From assembly GCF_902153245.2 (NCBI RefSeq), contig NZ_CABFWF030000011.1, forward strand, positions 48,423 through 112,422: a DNA stretch of 64,000 bases, given 5' to 3'. Below the pieces are notes generated by a model. It ran no database searches. It had not been told where the DNA came from and worked only from the letters and a program-made list of their open reading frames with translations. A program made the position numbers and the translations under genes. This document shows positions 44,454 through 53,366 of the stretch, in pieces. This DNA comes from Pseudorhizobium endolithicum. Lineage in GTDB: Bacteria; Pseudomonadota; Alphaproteobacteria; Rhizobiales; Rhizobiaceae. Numbering within the stretch: the stretch's first letter is position 1; the number at the start of each line of letters is the position of its first letter.

Positions 44454-45446
44454 TCAATCAATGAACTCGACTTTTACACCTGGGTCGACCATCGCGCCGA
44501 GCTCTTCGACATCCCAGTTCGTCAAGCGCACGCAACCATGCGAACCCACCTTGTCTATCAGAGAGGGTTCAGGCGTGCCGTGGATGCCATAGGTTGGCTC
44601 TGAAAGATCAATCCAGACAGTGCCTACGGGATTGTTGGGACCGCCGGCAATCTCCAGCACTTCCGTGTTGTCGCCTTGCTGGAAGTTGACATCTGGATCG
44701 TAGGTGTATGTCGGCATAGGCGCGACGCCGTTTACGTTATGCGTTCCGGATGGCGCCGGGTTATCCTCACTGCCTATTGTTGCTGGATAGACCGAAAGGA
44801 GCTTTCCGTCTTCGGCGAAGGCGCGTACCTGCCCCAGGTCCCGGAGCACCTCGATGCTGGAGACCTTCCCCCTCACCCCTTCTCCCGGCGCGGCAACCCA
44901 TACCGCTTCGCCTACCGCGAAGGCCGAGGCAGGGTTGAGAGCTTCAAGCAGGTCGATATCCATGTGGAAACGCTCCGATAGCCGCTCAGCTACACTGGTG
45001 TAGCCAAGCTTCTCTAATTTCGCCATCTGGCCGACGTCTTCCGGAATGGCGTTGACGAGATCCTCAGCGTCTTGAGAGATGATCTCGTACTGCTCCAGGA
45101 CAGGCTTCTCACCTCCAAGGTGATGACCTCTAAGCCGTCCTAAAACTTCCGAATCGAGTTCCCCATCCTCTTCCAGCCCCTGCAGGGCCTCGAAGCCTCG
45201 AATGGCCTTGCTGACATTCTCACCGTAAAACCCGTCGATGACGCCAGGCGAGGAGCCGGCGCGGTCGAGGAGGATCTGGACATGCACAATGGACGGATCC
45301 GGTTCTTTCGCTGCGACAGCCGGGGGCTTCGATGCGATAGCGTCGATAGATGCGTGAATAATGGATTCCGGTCGTATCTCCGCTGCGTTGAGACCGTGTG
45401 CTGGAATCGCCATGGCGAAAGCTAGTGTTGCAAGCTTGTTCTTCAT
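44454..45446 (-). CDS. L,D-transpeptidase (YkuD) with peptidoglycan-binding domain
   Basis: ATG 45446 gives 330 residues with a signal peptide (MKNKLATLAFAMAIPAHGLN). An N-terminal PG_binding_1 domain follows (VQILLDRAGSSPGVIDGFYG, then NVSKAIRGFEAL). The C-terminal YkuD domain has the active-site IHGTPEPSLIDKVGSHGCVR with the catalytic Cys in SHGCVRLTN. It forms 3-3 peptidoglycan cross-links or attaches outer-membrane proteins in the periplasm. A longer frame starts at 45509 without a signal peptide and is rejected. Confidence 0.9.
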   Translation of the reverse strand: MKNKLATLAFAMAIPAHGLNAAEIRPESIIHASIDAIASKPPAVAAKEPDPSIVHVQILLDRAGSSPGVIDGFYGENVSKAIRGFEALQGLEEDGELDSEVLGRLRGHHLGGEKPVLEQYEIISQDAEDLVNAIPEDVGQMAKLEKLGYTSVAERLSERFHMDIDLLEALNPASAFAVGEAVWVAAPGEGVRGKVSSIEVLRDLGQVRAFAEDGKLLSVYPATIGSEDNPAPSGTHNVNGVAPMPTYTYDPDVNFQQGDNTEVLEIAGGPNNPVGTVWIDLSEPTYGIHGTPEPSLIDKVGSHGCVRLTNWDVEELGAMVDPGVKVEFID

Positions 45447-45812
45447 GAACAACAAATCAACATGGCAGCAACTTGTTCCAAGCCTGTTAACCATCACACG
45501 TGGTTCCATAGCGGCCGGCTCGCAAGAATGATGTCGGTAACTGTCACACTGGGTTCGGTGGGGACGTGGAGGTCACAAGTTCTGAGGCTCAGGCAGCTGG
45601 CGAACGGTCCCAATCTGCCTGGAGCGGCATTTCTTTCCTCGTCGTGCGGGCGGGACTGCTCCTCGATACTGTCGAGGCTATGATTGCCTTAAGGGCCGTC
45701 CTTCTGACATCGCCCTGCTAAAATCTGTCGCGTCCATTTGCTCAGGCAGCTTGCGCGCGATGCAGGAAGCAAACGGCTTCGCATTGCGCGTCCCCACCTG
45801 CTGCTCTCATGG
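45447..45812. other. Gap between L,D-transpeptidase and AbiE genes
   Basis: Only short frames without family features are present. It contains the promoter region of the L,D-transpeptidase gene on one side and the 3' flank of abiEii on the other. Confidence 0.4.
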
Positions 45813-46727
45813 CTATGTGGTCAGAACCTCTTCAAGCTGCCGCACCAGTGCCTGGCGCTTCTCAGCCATCAAACTATTGAGGTTCTGTTGCCGCCATCGC
45901 ACGGCCGGCAGTTCGGCAGCTGCCTCCAGGTCGAGCGCTGGCCAGTCTGGTTCACCGCGCTCGAACGCCAACAGGAACTGGCGGTGCGCATCGGGCATTG
46001 CGCCGACGATGTCGGCGATCAATGCCTCACGCGCCGCAAGCAGGGTTTCAAGTTCAGCCGGTTGACGGGTCATGCCAACAAAGCCGCGCGCGAATTCGCC
46101 TGTGATGTCCTTGCGCCGAACGGCCAACACCTCAGCCATGGGACGATCATGGCTGATGAGATAGATGAGAAAGGCCCGACGAATTGTTTCGTCGATGCCT
46201 TCGTTGGCTAGTAGATCGCGGACGTCGAACAGATCGCGCGGATGCTGTCTGTCGAGCGCCGCAACGATCTTGCCAGCATAAAGATCGGGGAAGGAGACGA
46301 TGCGCGTTTCGGCAAAGCCAAACTCGTCTTCCACGCTGGGTGAGACCGAACGTATGGCGGGCTCGAACACGAAACCCCGCAGGACCGGTGTCACCTCAAT
46401 CTTGATCTGAGCGCCGTCGCCACGGACGACGAGCTTGGTGATCACATTCTCGCGTGAGCGTGACGGAGCGACACGGGAGCCGCGGACTGCCTTGGCAATG
46501 CGCTCGGCGATACGCGCCATTGCCGCATCGATCGTTGCAAGCGAGGTCGCACGGTCCTGCACTGGCAAGTAGGTAAGGTCGATATCGACCGAGAGACGCG
46601 GGAGGTCGCGCACGAACAGATTGATCGCCGTGCCGCCTTTCATGGCGAAACATTCTTCCGCGGCTACTGAAGGTAGTGTGCGGATCAGTAGTGTGACCTG
46701 ATTTCGGTAAGTGTCCGCAAATGCCAT
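45813..46727 (-). CDS. abiEii: AbiEii/AbiGii-type nucleotidyltransferase toxin
   Basis: The start is ATG 46727 (MAFADTYRNQVTLLIRTLPS), 304 residues. It shares one base with the stop of the antitoxin gene (TGATG). The nucleotidyltransferase motif is AMKGGTAINLFVRDLPRLSV followed by DIDL, with K30, G31-G32 and the metal-binding D48 and D50. DLYAGKIVAALDRQHPRDLFDVRDL is also typical of the family. AbiEii is the toxin of type IV toxin-antitoxin systems that can abort phage infection. Order and overlap with the antitoxin are as expected. Confidence 0.88.
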   Translation of the reverse strand: MAFADTYRNQVTLLIRTLPSVAAEECFAMKGGTAINLFVRDLPRLSVDIDLTYLPVQDRATSLATIDAAMARIAERIAKAVRGSRVAPSRSRENVITKLVVRGDGAQIKIEVTPVLRGFVFEPAIRSVSPSVEDEFGFAETRIVSFPDLYAGKIVAALDRQHPRDLFDVRDLLANEGIDETIRRAFLIYLISHDRPMAEVLAVRRKDITGEFARGFVGMTRQPAELETLLAAREALIADIVGAMPDAHRQFLLAFERGEPDWPALDLEAAAELPAVRWRQQNLNSLMAEKRQALVRQLEEVLTT

Positions 46728-47575
46728 CAATACGCCTCGGCCAGTTCTTTCGGGACAGTGATCTGGTAGGTCGGGTCGTACCTGCCATTCTTGACCAGCA
46801 TGCGCTTGCCCGATCCCAGGTCGATTGCGGCCCGGTCGACATGCTTGATCCATGCATGGCGGTGCCGATCGGCGAAGAAGAAGAACAGGCGCTTCACCTT
46901 CACACTGCGGCAGCGGATAAGCAGCTTCTGGAGCCGCCTCGGCGCAAGATCGCTCAGACCTTCCATCAGCACGTCGACCTGATCGAAGCTTTCATGCTGC
47001 GGGAGTTCATCGAGAAGTTCGAGAACCGCTCGTTCGGGCATCGACACTGTCAACGGCCAATCCCATTGGCCCCAGGATAGAGCGCGCAGTCCGGCATCCT
47101 GAAAAGATCCCACATCTCGCGCATCAGGTGCGGAGTCCGAAGCGAGCGAAGGAAAGCTGACATCCTCCAGGTCGGCCGCGAACAGTGGCGAGCTGTTGTG
47201 ATACACGAACCGTTCCTTCAGTGGCAGCGTCGTGAGCCAACTGGGCGGCCTCGCCGGACCGTGAAGGTGGATCTCGGAACGATCCTGTGAAAGGTAATGG
47301 GCATAGCCTTGTAGCTCGAGGGCTGTCCGGCCGCCAACGGTCAGACGATAGCCGAGAAGCGTCTGCAGCGAGACGACCACCTGCTGCCAGCCAAGCTGTC
47401 CGCGAGGACGCCGATACACTCGGCGAGCCGGCTGCTCGAGCCAGCCAGAGGCAGCATATTTTGTGCGCAGCGAGGTCGAGTAGCCATGAGCGGACAGCCA
47501 CGCGGCATCGACGAGCAGTCCCTCAGGCAGGACCTGCTCCAGTTGCTTTAATTTTCCTACCTTTTGCTCACTCAT
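46727..47575 (-). CDS. abiEi: AbiEi-type antitoxin / autoregulator
   Basis: ATG 47575 is preferred to the upstream TTG at 47599 and gives 282 residues. The N-terminal winged helix contains LLVDAAWLSAHGYSTSLRTK and a WLEQPARRVYRRPRG wing. The C-terminal antitoxin domain includes VGGRTALELQGYAHYLSQD and ALRALSWGQWDWPLTVSMPE-type segments ending PERAVLELLDELP. AbiEi represses its own operon by binding inverted repeats in known systems. Such a repeat overlaps this start codon. Confidence 0.85.
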   Translation of the reverse strand: MSEQKVGKLKQLEQVLPEGLLVDAAWLSAHGYSTSLRTKYAASGWLEQPARRVYRRPRGQLGWQQVVVSLQTLLGYRLTVGGRTALELQGYAHYLSQDRSEIHLHGPARPPSWLTTLPLKERFVYHNSSPLFAADLEDVSFPSLASDSAPDARDVGSFQDAGLRALSWGQWDWPLTVSMPERAVLELLDELPQHESFDQVDVLMEGLSDLAPRRLQKLLIRCRSVKVKRLFFFFADRHRHAWIKHVDRAAIDLGSGKRMLVKNGRYDPTYQITVPKELAEAY

Positions 47576-47583
47576 GGTGAGTG
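47569..47583. promoter_or_regulatory. Inverted repeat over the abiEi start, candidate autoregulatory operator
   Basis: CACTCA and TGAGTG, perfect 6-bp arms around tgg, straddle the abiEi ATG. Characterised AbiEi proteins bind inverted repeats upstream of their operon. The location on the start codon would suit repression. Functional assignment is inferred. Confidence 0.5.
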
Positions 47584-48120
47584 TTTCGCATGTTTTCAAA
47601 CCGGATCCCAGTTTAAAGATATCTTGGTTTACTGCTTCACGGTTAGCAAGCCGTCACAAACTCAAACTGCACTCTTATCGAGGCAGGCCGCTGTGAAACG
47701 GCGTTTACAGGGTCGAGACTGGCGATTGACACCGATTGTCCCTGAAACCCACGAATTTTTTCGAGCTTTCCCTTTGAGATCGAAAGCGTATCTTATGACC
47801 AGCCCAGTTGTCGGTTTTGCGCCCGAAAGCCGTACTTGTATGAAATATCGAGCTTAATGTGGGTTTGGACAATTGAGTGGGAATGAATCAAGCCCATCGG
47901 ACGCCGCCGATAATGCGCCAGACTTCCCTGACATTCTGATTGAAAATAATTTCTGATCCGCAATCTATCGAGACCGATCGATGGGTAGCAAGTCCAGGCC
48001 TTGGGCAGGGCGACGGCTTCAGACGCCAGCCTGACCGGCTCAACTACAGACCTGATACTCGTGTGGCCGGAACTTCGCCGGCCTCTTGATTGTTGCTGGC
48101 GCAAAGCGGAGGAGTTGGCC
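47584..48120. other. Intergenic region upstream of the AbiE operon
   Basis: More than 500 bp without a supported ORF. It is noticeably more AT-rich than its neighbours, contains agatatct near 47618 and is probably the abiE promoter region. Nothing else is recognised. Confidence 0.4.
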
Positions 48121-48309
48121 ATGACAGCCACAAGCAAACCGAGCGATGAGGCAACAAAACTGCTGCCAGGCGACGAAACAAAGCCGGGCTCGAAGCAATC
48201 TGCAGAGGGCATCTGCCCGGCTTGCGCCGGCACTGGCAAGCTCGGCCGCGAAACCTGCCCTGACTGCGGCGGAAGCGGAACCGTCACGGTGATCGTCGGT
48301 GACGCCTAG
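48121..48309 (+). CDS. Small zinc-ribbon protein with DnaJ-like CxxCxGxG repeats (62 aa)
   Basis: ATG 48121 (MTATSKPSDEATKLLPGDET) is preferred to 48001. The C-terminal half holds two CxxCxGxG motifs, ICPACAGTGKL and TCPDCGGSGTV, as in the DnaJ zinc domain. It may bind zinc and unfolded or RNA partners. Small stand-alone versions occur in rhizobia, and the function is not known. Confidence 0.7.
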   Translation: MTATSKPSDEATKLLPGDETKPGSKQSAEGICPACAGTGKLGRETCPDCGGSGTVTVIVGDA

Positions 48310-48376
48310 CGCCATTGACGTATTCAGACATGGTTCAGTCAGCACGACGTAGTGTCCGGGCTAAGGAGACGGCCCC

Positions 48377-48868
48377 ATGCGCACAACCATCATCCTCGCC
48401 AACATAATTGCGGCTTTGGCCTTCGGTGCCTTCCCCGCCAAGGGCCAGGTTGTCGTGGGAGAAGAGCATTGCGTTGTAAACGTCAGGACAGACGATGCCC
48501 TGAACATGCGATCTGCGGCCAGCGCTCACAGCCGGATCATCTCTACGCTACGCTATGGCCGGTGCGGCGTCATGGTGATTGACCAATGCAAAGGCCAGTG
48601 GTGCCCGGTCGAGGACGGATATAACGGCGGATGGGTTCATCGGCGTTATATCTCGATGGTCTCGCCGGCAATGTATTGCGTAAATGGTCCGGCTGAAGAA
48701 GCTCTCCAGGTCAGGGCATACCCTGCTTCAAGCTCACGCGTCGTCACGGCACTCCCTGCCAACCAGTGCGACATACAGCTTCTGCCCTATTCGACGCAGG
48801 GATGGCAGAAAATCCGGGTCTCTGGCTACGAAGGCTGGGTACCTGCCCGGACCCTTTTCGGACAATAG
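48377..48868 (+). CDS. Secreted protein with two bacterial SH3 domains
   Basis: The protein has 163 residues and a signal peptide (MRTTIILANIIAALAFGAFP). Two SH3b (SH3_3-like) domains follow: DALNMRSAASAHSRIISTLR, then CKGQWCPVEDGYNGGWVHRR, and a second one with LQVRAYPASSSRVVTALPAN then GWQKIRVSGYEGWVPARTLF. Such proteins bind cell-wall peptides in the periplasm. It stands alone. Confidence 0.85.
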   Translation: MRTTIILANIIAALAFGAFPAKGQVVVGEEHCVVNVRTDDALNMRSAASAHSRIISTLRYGRCGVMVIDQCKGQWCPVEDGYNGGWVHRRYISMVSPAMYCVNGPAEEALQVRAYPASSSRVVTALPANQCDIQLLPYSTQGWQKIRVSGYEGWVPARTLFGQ

Positions 48869-48984
48869 CGGCCCAGCCCGGTACAGTCCCTTCACCGTCG
48901 TTGTCGTCGTTGCCGGTGGCGATGTGCTATGAGAGCGTTTAGCGCCTAGCTCGCGCTGTCATCGTTGTTTTCTCCGGTCTACAA

Positions 48985-49012
48985 GAAAAACCCCGCCATT
49001 GCTGACGGGGTT
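48985..49012 (-). terminator. Intrinsic terminator of the gene at 49063-49302
   Basis: On the minus strand AACCCCG and CGGGGTT pair (48989-48995 with 49006-49012) and are followed by a T-rich tract. It lies about 50 bp after the stop codon. Confidence 0.85.
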
Positions 49013-49062
49013 GAATAAGATCGCGGGTTTACTAACCAGCCTTCGTAATCAATTCGTCTGGT

Positions 49063-49302
49063 TTAGTCGGCGCAAGCTGCGTCTGGAGCAGAATTGCTGT
49101 CGGTCGACGCCGTCTGCTCGGAGCTGGCATCCGTGCAGTCATTGTCGTCAGAGTCGTCTTGCGTTTCTGTCGTAGATGAACCGGTGGTAGCGGAGTTTTC
49201 GGTCTCCCCACTCGTGCCACCAGCGTTGTCGCTGCTTTGCGCCATTGCGCCCGTTGCAAGAGCCAGGGTGAAAGCGGATACTGTGAGAAGCTTAGCAATC
49301 AT
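49063..49302 (-). CDS. Small secreted Ser/Thr/Asp-rich protein (79 aa)
   Basis: ATG 49302 follows CAGGAGGAA, an ideal ribosome-binding site. A signal peptide (MIAKLLTVSAFTLALATGAM) precedes a low-complexity acidic tail (SGETENSATTGSSTTETQDD) with two separated cysteines. A longer frame to 49761 is an artefact. Its own terminator follows. Function unknown. Confidence 0.7.
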   Translation of the reverse strand: MIAKLLTVSAFTLALATGAMAQSSDNAGGTSGETENSATTGSSTTETQDDSDDNDCTDASSEQTASTDSNSAPDAACAD

Positions 49303-49585
49303 GGGTTCCTCCTGAGGCCAGAAATCTGGCAGGTTGTCGTTTGCGCTCCTGTCAACCCGCCAGATGTGGACTTGTTCCACTGCATCCTTTTGTTGCAGCT
49401 CAGATTCATGTCGCCGAAATTTTGCCATGGGCGGGCACCAGGGGGAGGAACCTAATCGGTTTCGCCAATGGAGGTCAGCGCGAAGGCTGGAGCGAATATC
49501 TACGCCGCCTCCTTGCTGGCGTTCCCGTCCGCGGGTTCCCTTGCAATCCCATACTCTCGCCACATGAAGCGGCAATGGTGCTGCT

Positions 49586-49720
49586 ATGGCCTTAGGTATC
49601 GCTCTAGGAGTTGGACTTGGTGCTGCAATCGGGGCTGCTGTCTTCGACAACGCAGCTATCGGTATTGCCATGGGCATAGCCGTTGGCGTGGCCGTGGGTG
49701 CAGCGGCCGAAAAACGTTGA
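49586..49720 (+). CDS. Glycine-zipper micro-protein (44 aa)
   Basis: The frame from ATG 49586 reads MALGIALGVGLGAAIGAAVF, then AMGIAVGVAVGAAAEKR. Two hydrophobic helices with G-x-x-x-G spacing are typical of glycine-zipper membrane peptides. Similar small proteins are common in rhizobia. Function unknown. Confidence 0.6.
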   Translation: MALGIALGVGLGAAIGAAVFDNAAIGIAMGIAVGVAVGAAAEKR

Positions 49721-49723
49721 TAT

Positions 49724-50025
49724 TCAGGCTTCCTCATCCTGGTCGGCACCCAAAAGTGCACCGAGAACCCGATTGCACTGCTGGCTTTCGCCCTCCAGTA
49801 GCGACAGCGGATCGACCAAACCCACGCCTATCCCGATCGCGTTCGCCGCCGCCCAGGCCCAATCATCCTGAGCTCGCAGAAGAAGCCTCGGAGCCTCCTC
49901 TGCGATGCAGGTCCGACCTGCCTGTACGATTTCAGCAGACGGACACCTTGAAGCCGCTCTGACACCTCCGCTTGAAGAGGCGTAACGACGAGGATCGCGA
50001 ACAGGTAGCTGATGATCTCGGACAT
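49724..50025 (-). pseudogene. Frameshifted small hypothetical gene
   Basis: Starting at 50025, MSEIISYLFAILVVTPLQAE then VSERLQGV is in one frame. SAEIVQAGRTCIAEEAPRLL, then LRAQDDWAWAAANAIGIGVG and a tail ending LGADQDEEA, continue in another frame from about 49937. Together they form a continuous protein of about 100 residues of a family I recall from rhizobia. One indel near 49937 breaks it, or the base call is wrong. Confidence 0.55.
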
Positions 50026-50263
50026 TCGTTCTCCCTTGATTGCGGGAGATATGGGTATGACCACATAGTGGCGCTAGAGACGTCGCCGTGAAACAAAAAA
50101 GGCCGGGGCGAAATCGCACCGACCTTCCTCATCATCGCTTTTCTACCAGTGCCAGTACATCCGTGGTCAAAAGTCTAAAGCGACAGCGGCGATTGCGAGC
50201 GGCGAATTCATTTCAGCGCTCATCAGCAATGCCGATGGACACCATATAGATAGGCATTGTGGT

Positions 50264-50500
50264 CTAAACAAGGTCAGGAGAACCTGTGATGTTTGGCGCA
50301 TTTCTCTGGAGGGCCGGTAGCTCACAGAACTTGACAAAAGGGTCGCTGACACGTTCACGACCAAGGTAATCGTGATTACGGTAATCGCGATTACTGTAAT
50401 CACGATCACTGTAGTTATCACGACCAAGGGCGGGCGAATGCAGTTTCTCGGGCGCAAGCGTGAACTCAAGCTCGTGCCGACTGAATGGGATCGCAACCAC
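50264..50500 (-). CDS. Possible small protein with NRDY-type repeats (78 aa)
   Basis: With a GTG start, the minus strand encodes VAIPFSRHELEFTLAPEKLH, then a short repeat region DNYSDRDYSNRDYRNHDYLG. The repeat comes from a run of related 12-15-bp units rich in gattac/gtaatc (50366-50425). Both the start and reality of the gene are uncertain. Confidence 0.3.
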   Translation of the reverse strand: MVAIPFSRHELEFTLAPEKLHSPALGRDNYSDRDYSNRDYRNHDYLGRERVSDPFVKFCELPALQRNAPNITGSPDLV

Positions 50501-50731
50501 CTTTCCTTATCATCGTGTTTGGCCGACGGCGGATCGGCAAATAGCGGTTCCTTCGGGAGGCGTATTGCCAATCCTAACGCGCCGCCTGCGCATGTGGCAC
50601 TTGCTCCATTACGGCGGTGAGCTCTCCGTTGATTCAGATACTTAAGCTAGCTTCGGTGGTCTTTGCCGCAAAAACGCAGCTTGCGAAGGTGGAGGCATCG
50701 GCTGAAGTTGGGCCAGCTGCGGAGGATAAAG

Positions 50732-51819
50732 ATGACCATCCCTCACCTTGCTCAACACCGTCCTGCCATCCATTACTATTCGCGACTGGAAATGCAGCGG
50801 CTCGGCGTGCAGTTCGATGCCGCCGAGGTGCAGGCTGTGGCGGATCGGGCTTGGTCCGACATCCGCGATGACAGAACCTATGGCCTCAAGTCCGTTCTTT
50901 CCATGCGGGAAACAGAGCTTTGGTCAGACCCTGAGCTCATCCATCTGCGCAAGGCATTTTCCGATGAGCGCCTGGGCTGGAAGCTGTCGAGCCTGGCTGC
51001 CGCCAATCCTCATTGTGCCGGTGTGAAGGTGATCGGCGCCAACGCGCTCAACCGCCATTTTGGCAAGCCGAGGTCCACATCGACCTTCCTGCTGCTCGAC
51101 AAGGTTGGTCTTTATCCGCTTTGCCTGATGGACTCAACGGAACTGTCGGCGGCACGGACCGCGACCTATCCTGTGCTGGTGTCGGATTTGTTTCTCGGCG
51201 ATGAGACGGAACCCTACGATGTCTTTCTTTTCGGTGCCGGCCCGATCAGCGAAAAGATCATCATGGGCCTTGGGGTCAATCGCAGCAGGCGCATCCGAAG
51301 GGTCTATATCCGCAGCCGAACGGAAGAATCATCCAAGCGTCTGAGCCGGTCGCTCGAGCACAAGGTCCCCTTCCCGCTGATTGCGGTGGCTGGCAACCAA
51401 AAAGCTGTCGAGTGCCGGCTGGTGATCACCGCCTCCAATGCCAATGCACCGGTGTTTGAGGTCAACGATCTGGCCCCCATGTGGTGCTCCTGCATCTCGG
51501 CGGAGACGAGTGCCCGGCCGCCTTCGTCGGGCAGGCCTTGAGGCGCGGAACGGTCGTCTGCGATGACATCAAGATCGTTGCCTCGCGCGGATCCCAGAGC
51601 CTTCCTCTCTACTTCACCCGACGTGGCAGCTCTCTGGACGAGGTTGCATCATTGTTTGGGATTGCCAACCTCGCGACCATCCATGCCGGGTCATCGTCCG
51701 ACTGCCCCTCCCCTGTCTTCGTCACCTGCGTCGGCCTTCCAATGCTTGACCTTTATCTGGCGCAGTATGTTTACGAAAAATATCTCAAGGAAATGCCGGC
51801 ATCGGACCGGTGGAGCTAA
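50732..51819 (+). pseudogene. Ornithine cyclodeaminase/SbnB-family gene with one frameshift
   Basis: ATG 50732 follows GGAGGATAAAG. The first frame (MTIPHLAQHRPAIHYYSRLE to about 51478) includes AAANPHCAGVKVIGANALNR, STSTFLLLDKVGLYPLCLMD and the Rossmann motif VFLFGAGPISEKIIMGLGVN. The protein then continues in the next frame as VVLLHLGGDECPAAFVGQAL and RRGTVVCDDIKI to the stop at 51819. A single base change in length near 51480 separates the halves. The intact product would be an NAD-dependent mu-crystallin-fold enzyme, perhaps making a 2,3-diaminopropionate- or cyclic amino acid-type metabolite. It lies beside the luxR/luxI pair. A sequencing error cannot be excluded. Confidence 0.75.
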
Positions 51820-51872
51820 ACAGGGTCGGCTTTGGCTCCGCCGTCTGCCACGCACATGGTCGAGGAAGCGCG

Positions 51873-52577
51873 CTAGATCAGACGAAGGGCAGTGGCTATG
51901 GCTGTTGCCTGTGGCAGAGTGACCGCATTGAGTTTCTCCCTCGCGGCATCCAGTGACCAGCGGACCGTCGATGCCTTGACCTGCAAGATCTGAGCGATCT
52001 CGTGGTTCTTCTTTCCTTCTGCCTTCCAACGAAGGCAAAGCTTCTCCTGAGGTGTCAGGCAGGGCGATCTCGCGGGTTCTCCGCGGCTATCGTGCACGGT
52101 GATGAAGGCGTGGATCAGGCTTGCGGCGACGAACGCCTCGTTGGCGTCCGGCGTTTCGTACTTGCCGTCCGGCTGGCGGGCGGAGGCAAAGCTCAAAATA
52201 GCCCTTCTGCCAAATCCGTCGGGCAAGGGGATGGACAGTCCGGACCTGATCCCATGCTCGGCCGCCTGATCCACAAAGGCCCTTTTCTCGCGCGGAAGCG
52301 ACTTGCGGTCTTTGCCCATTGACCATTGAAAAGGCAGTGCCGTGTGTTGCGCCCTCCACACCACCGGGTCCAGGCGTTCATAACCTTCCCGGAGATAGCG
52401 TCGCTGCCATTCCTGCGGATAGTCGGAAATTGCATAGGCTCCGCCTGGCTTGATGCTGAGATAGGCGAAGTGGTCGAAGCCACAATCGGCTGCGAACCGC
52501 CGCAAGGCGGCACTGATGTTGCCGATTTCGGCGGACACCATGATCCTGTCGATCAGGCTGTTGAAATCCCATTTCAT
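51873..52577 (-). CDS. LuxR-family quorum-sensing regulator (TraR/RaiR-like)
   Basis: ATG 52577 gives 234 residues, the normal TraR length. The autoinducer-binding domain keeps the family-invariant residues at W57, Y61, D70, P71, W85 and G113, in the same numbering as TraR. The C-terminal LuxR helix-turn-helix reads LTPQEKLCLRWKAEGKKNHE and QVKASTVRWSLDAAREKL. It is divergent from the synthase gene across 162 bp. It should bind an acyl-homoserine lactone and control the synthase and other targets. Confidence 0.92.
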   Translation of the reverse strand: MKWDFNSLIDRIMVSAEIGNISAALRRFAADCGFDHFAYLSIKPGGAYAISDYPQEWQRRYLREGYERLDPVVWRAQHTALPFQWSMGKDRKSLPREKRAFVDQAAEHGIRSGLSIPLPDGFGRRAILSFASARQPDGKYETPDANEAFVAASLIHAFITVHDSRGEPARSPCLTPQEKLCLRWKAEGKKNHEIAQILQVKASTVRWSLDAAREKLNAVTLPQATAIATALRLI

Positions 52578-52739
52578 CGTCGATCCCCTGGATGCCGCGC
52601 GTAAGCCGGCGGTCCAAGCTGCCTTCCCCTTGTGTCGAAAGCTATGAGACAAGCAGCCGCGGGTAAACCGATACCCCCTCACTTTTGCAGCTGCGCCCCT
52701 GCGACTTTTTTGCTTCCTTCAAGAACGGGGAGCAGGCTC

Positions 52740-53366
52740 ATGAAAGTTCTGGAAATTGACGCAAGCGGCCCGGATGATGCCGGTTACCGGGAGCAGATGT
52801 ACCGATTGCGAGCTAGAATATTCGGCGGCAGGCTTGGCTGGCGGGTCGATATACGCGATGGCCTTGAGCGGGATTATTTCGACCAGCTCGCGCCGTCCTA
52901 CCTCGTGCTCCTGGCTGACGACGAACACGTCTGCGGCAGCGTTAGATTGCTGCCGGCAATGGGAGAAACCATGCTATCGCGCGCCTTTCCTCAGCTCGCC
53001 GACAAAGGCAGTTTTCAGGCGGACGGCACTATGGTCGAGAGTTCGAGATTCGGTATCGATACTTACCAACTGGCATTGAAGCCGGGATCGGCCGCAGGTG
53101 ATGCGACGCGCCTGCTTCTGGCCGGGATAGTAGAATGGTGTCTCGCTCGAAACTACATGACGCTCGTCACCGTGACCGATCTGCGGATGGAGCGCCTGTT
53201 GAGGCGCTTCGGCTGGTTCGCTCATCGGCTGGGCCCGCCATGTGACATCGATGGCGCTCCGGCTATCGCGGCGACACTCGTGTTGAGCGAGCCTCTGTTT
53301 CACAAACTAAGGCCGGCGGCCTATCAGGCAGTGTTCAAAACTGCTTCTCAAAAGCCTGGAGATTGA
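52740..53366 (+). CDS. Acyl-homoserine-lactone synthase (LuxI family)
   Basis: ATG 52740, after GGGGAGCAGG, gives 208 residues. All LuxI-invariant residues fall at their standard numbers: R25, F28, W34, D45, D48, R69, E100 and R103 (in MYRLRARIFGGRLGW, LERDYFDQL, GSVRLLP and VESSRFGID). The enzyme makes an AHL signal from SAM and acyl-ACP. The acyl chain cannot be read from sequence. No clear lux box was identified in the intergenic region. Confidence 0.95.
   Translation: MKVLEIDASGPDDAGYREQMYRLRARIFGGRLGWRVDIRDGLERDYFDQLAPSYLVLLADDEHVCGSVRLLPAMGETMLSRAFPQLADKGSFQADGTMVESSRFGIDTYQLALKPGSAAGDATRLLLAGIVEWCLARNYMTLVTVTDLRMERLLRRFGWFAHRLGPPCDIDGAPAIAATLVLSEPLFHKLRPAAYQAVFKTASQKPGD

Noticed and set aside
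52578..52739. A lux box in the luxR-luxI intergenic region
   Set aside because: A short tgcagctgca-like palindrome is present near 52685, but no 18-20-bp dyad of convincing quality was found.
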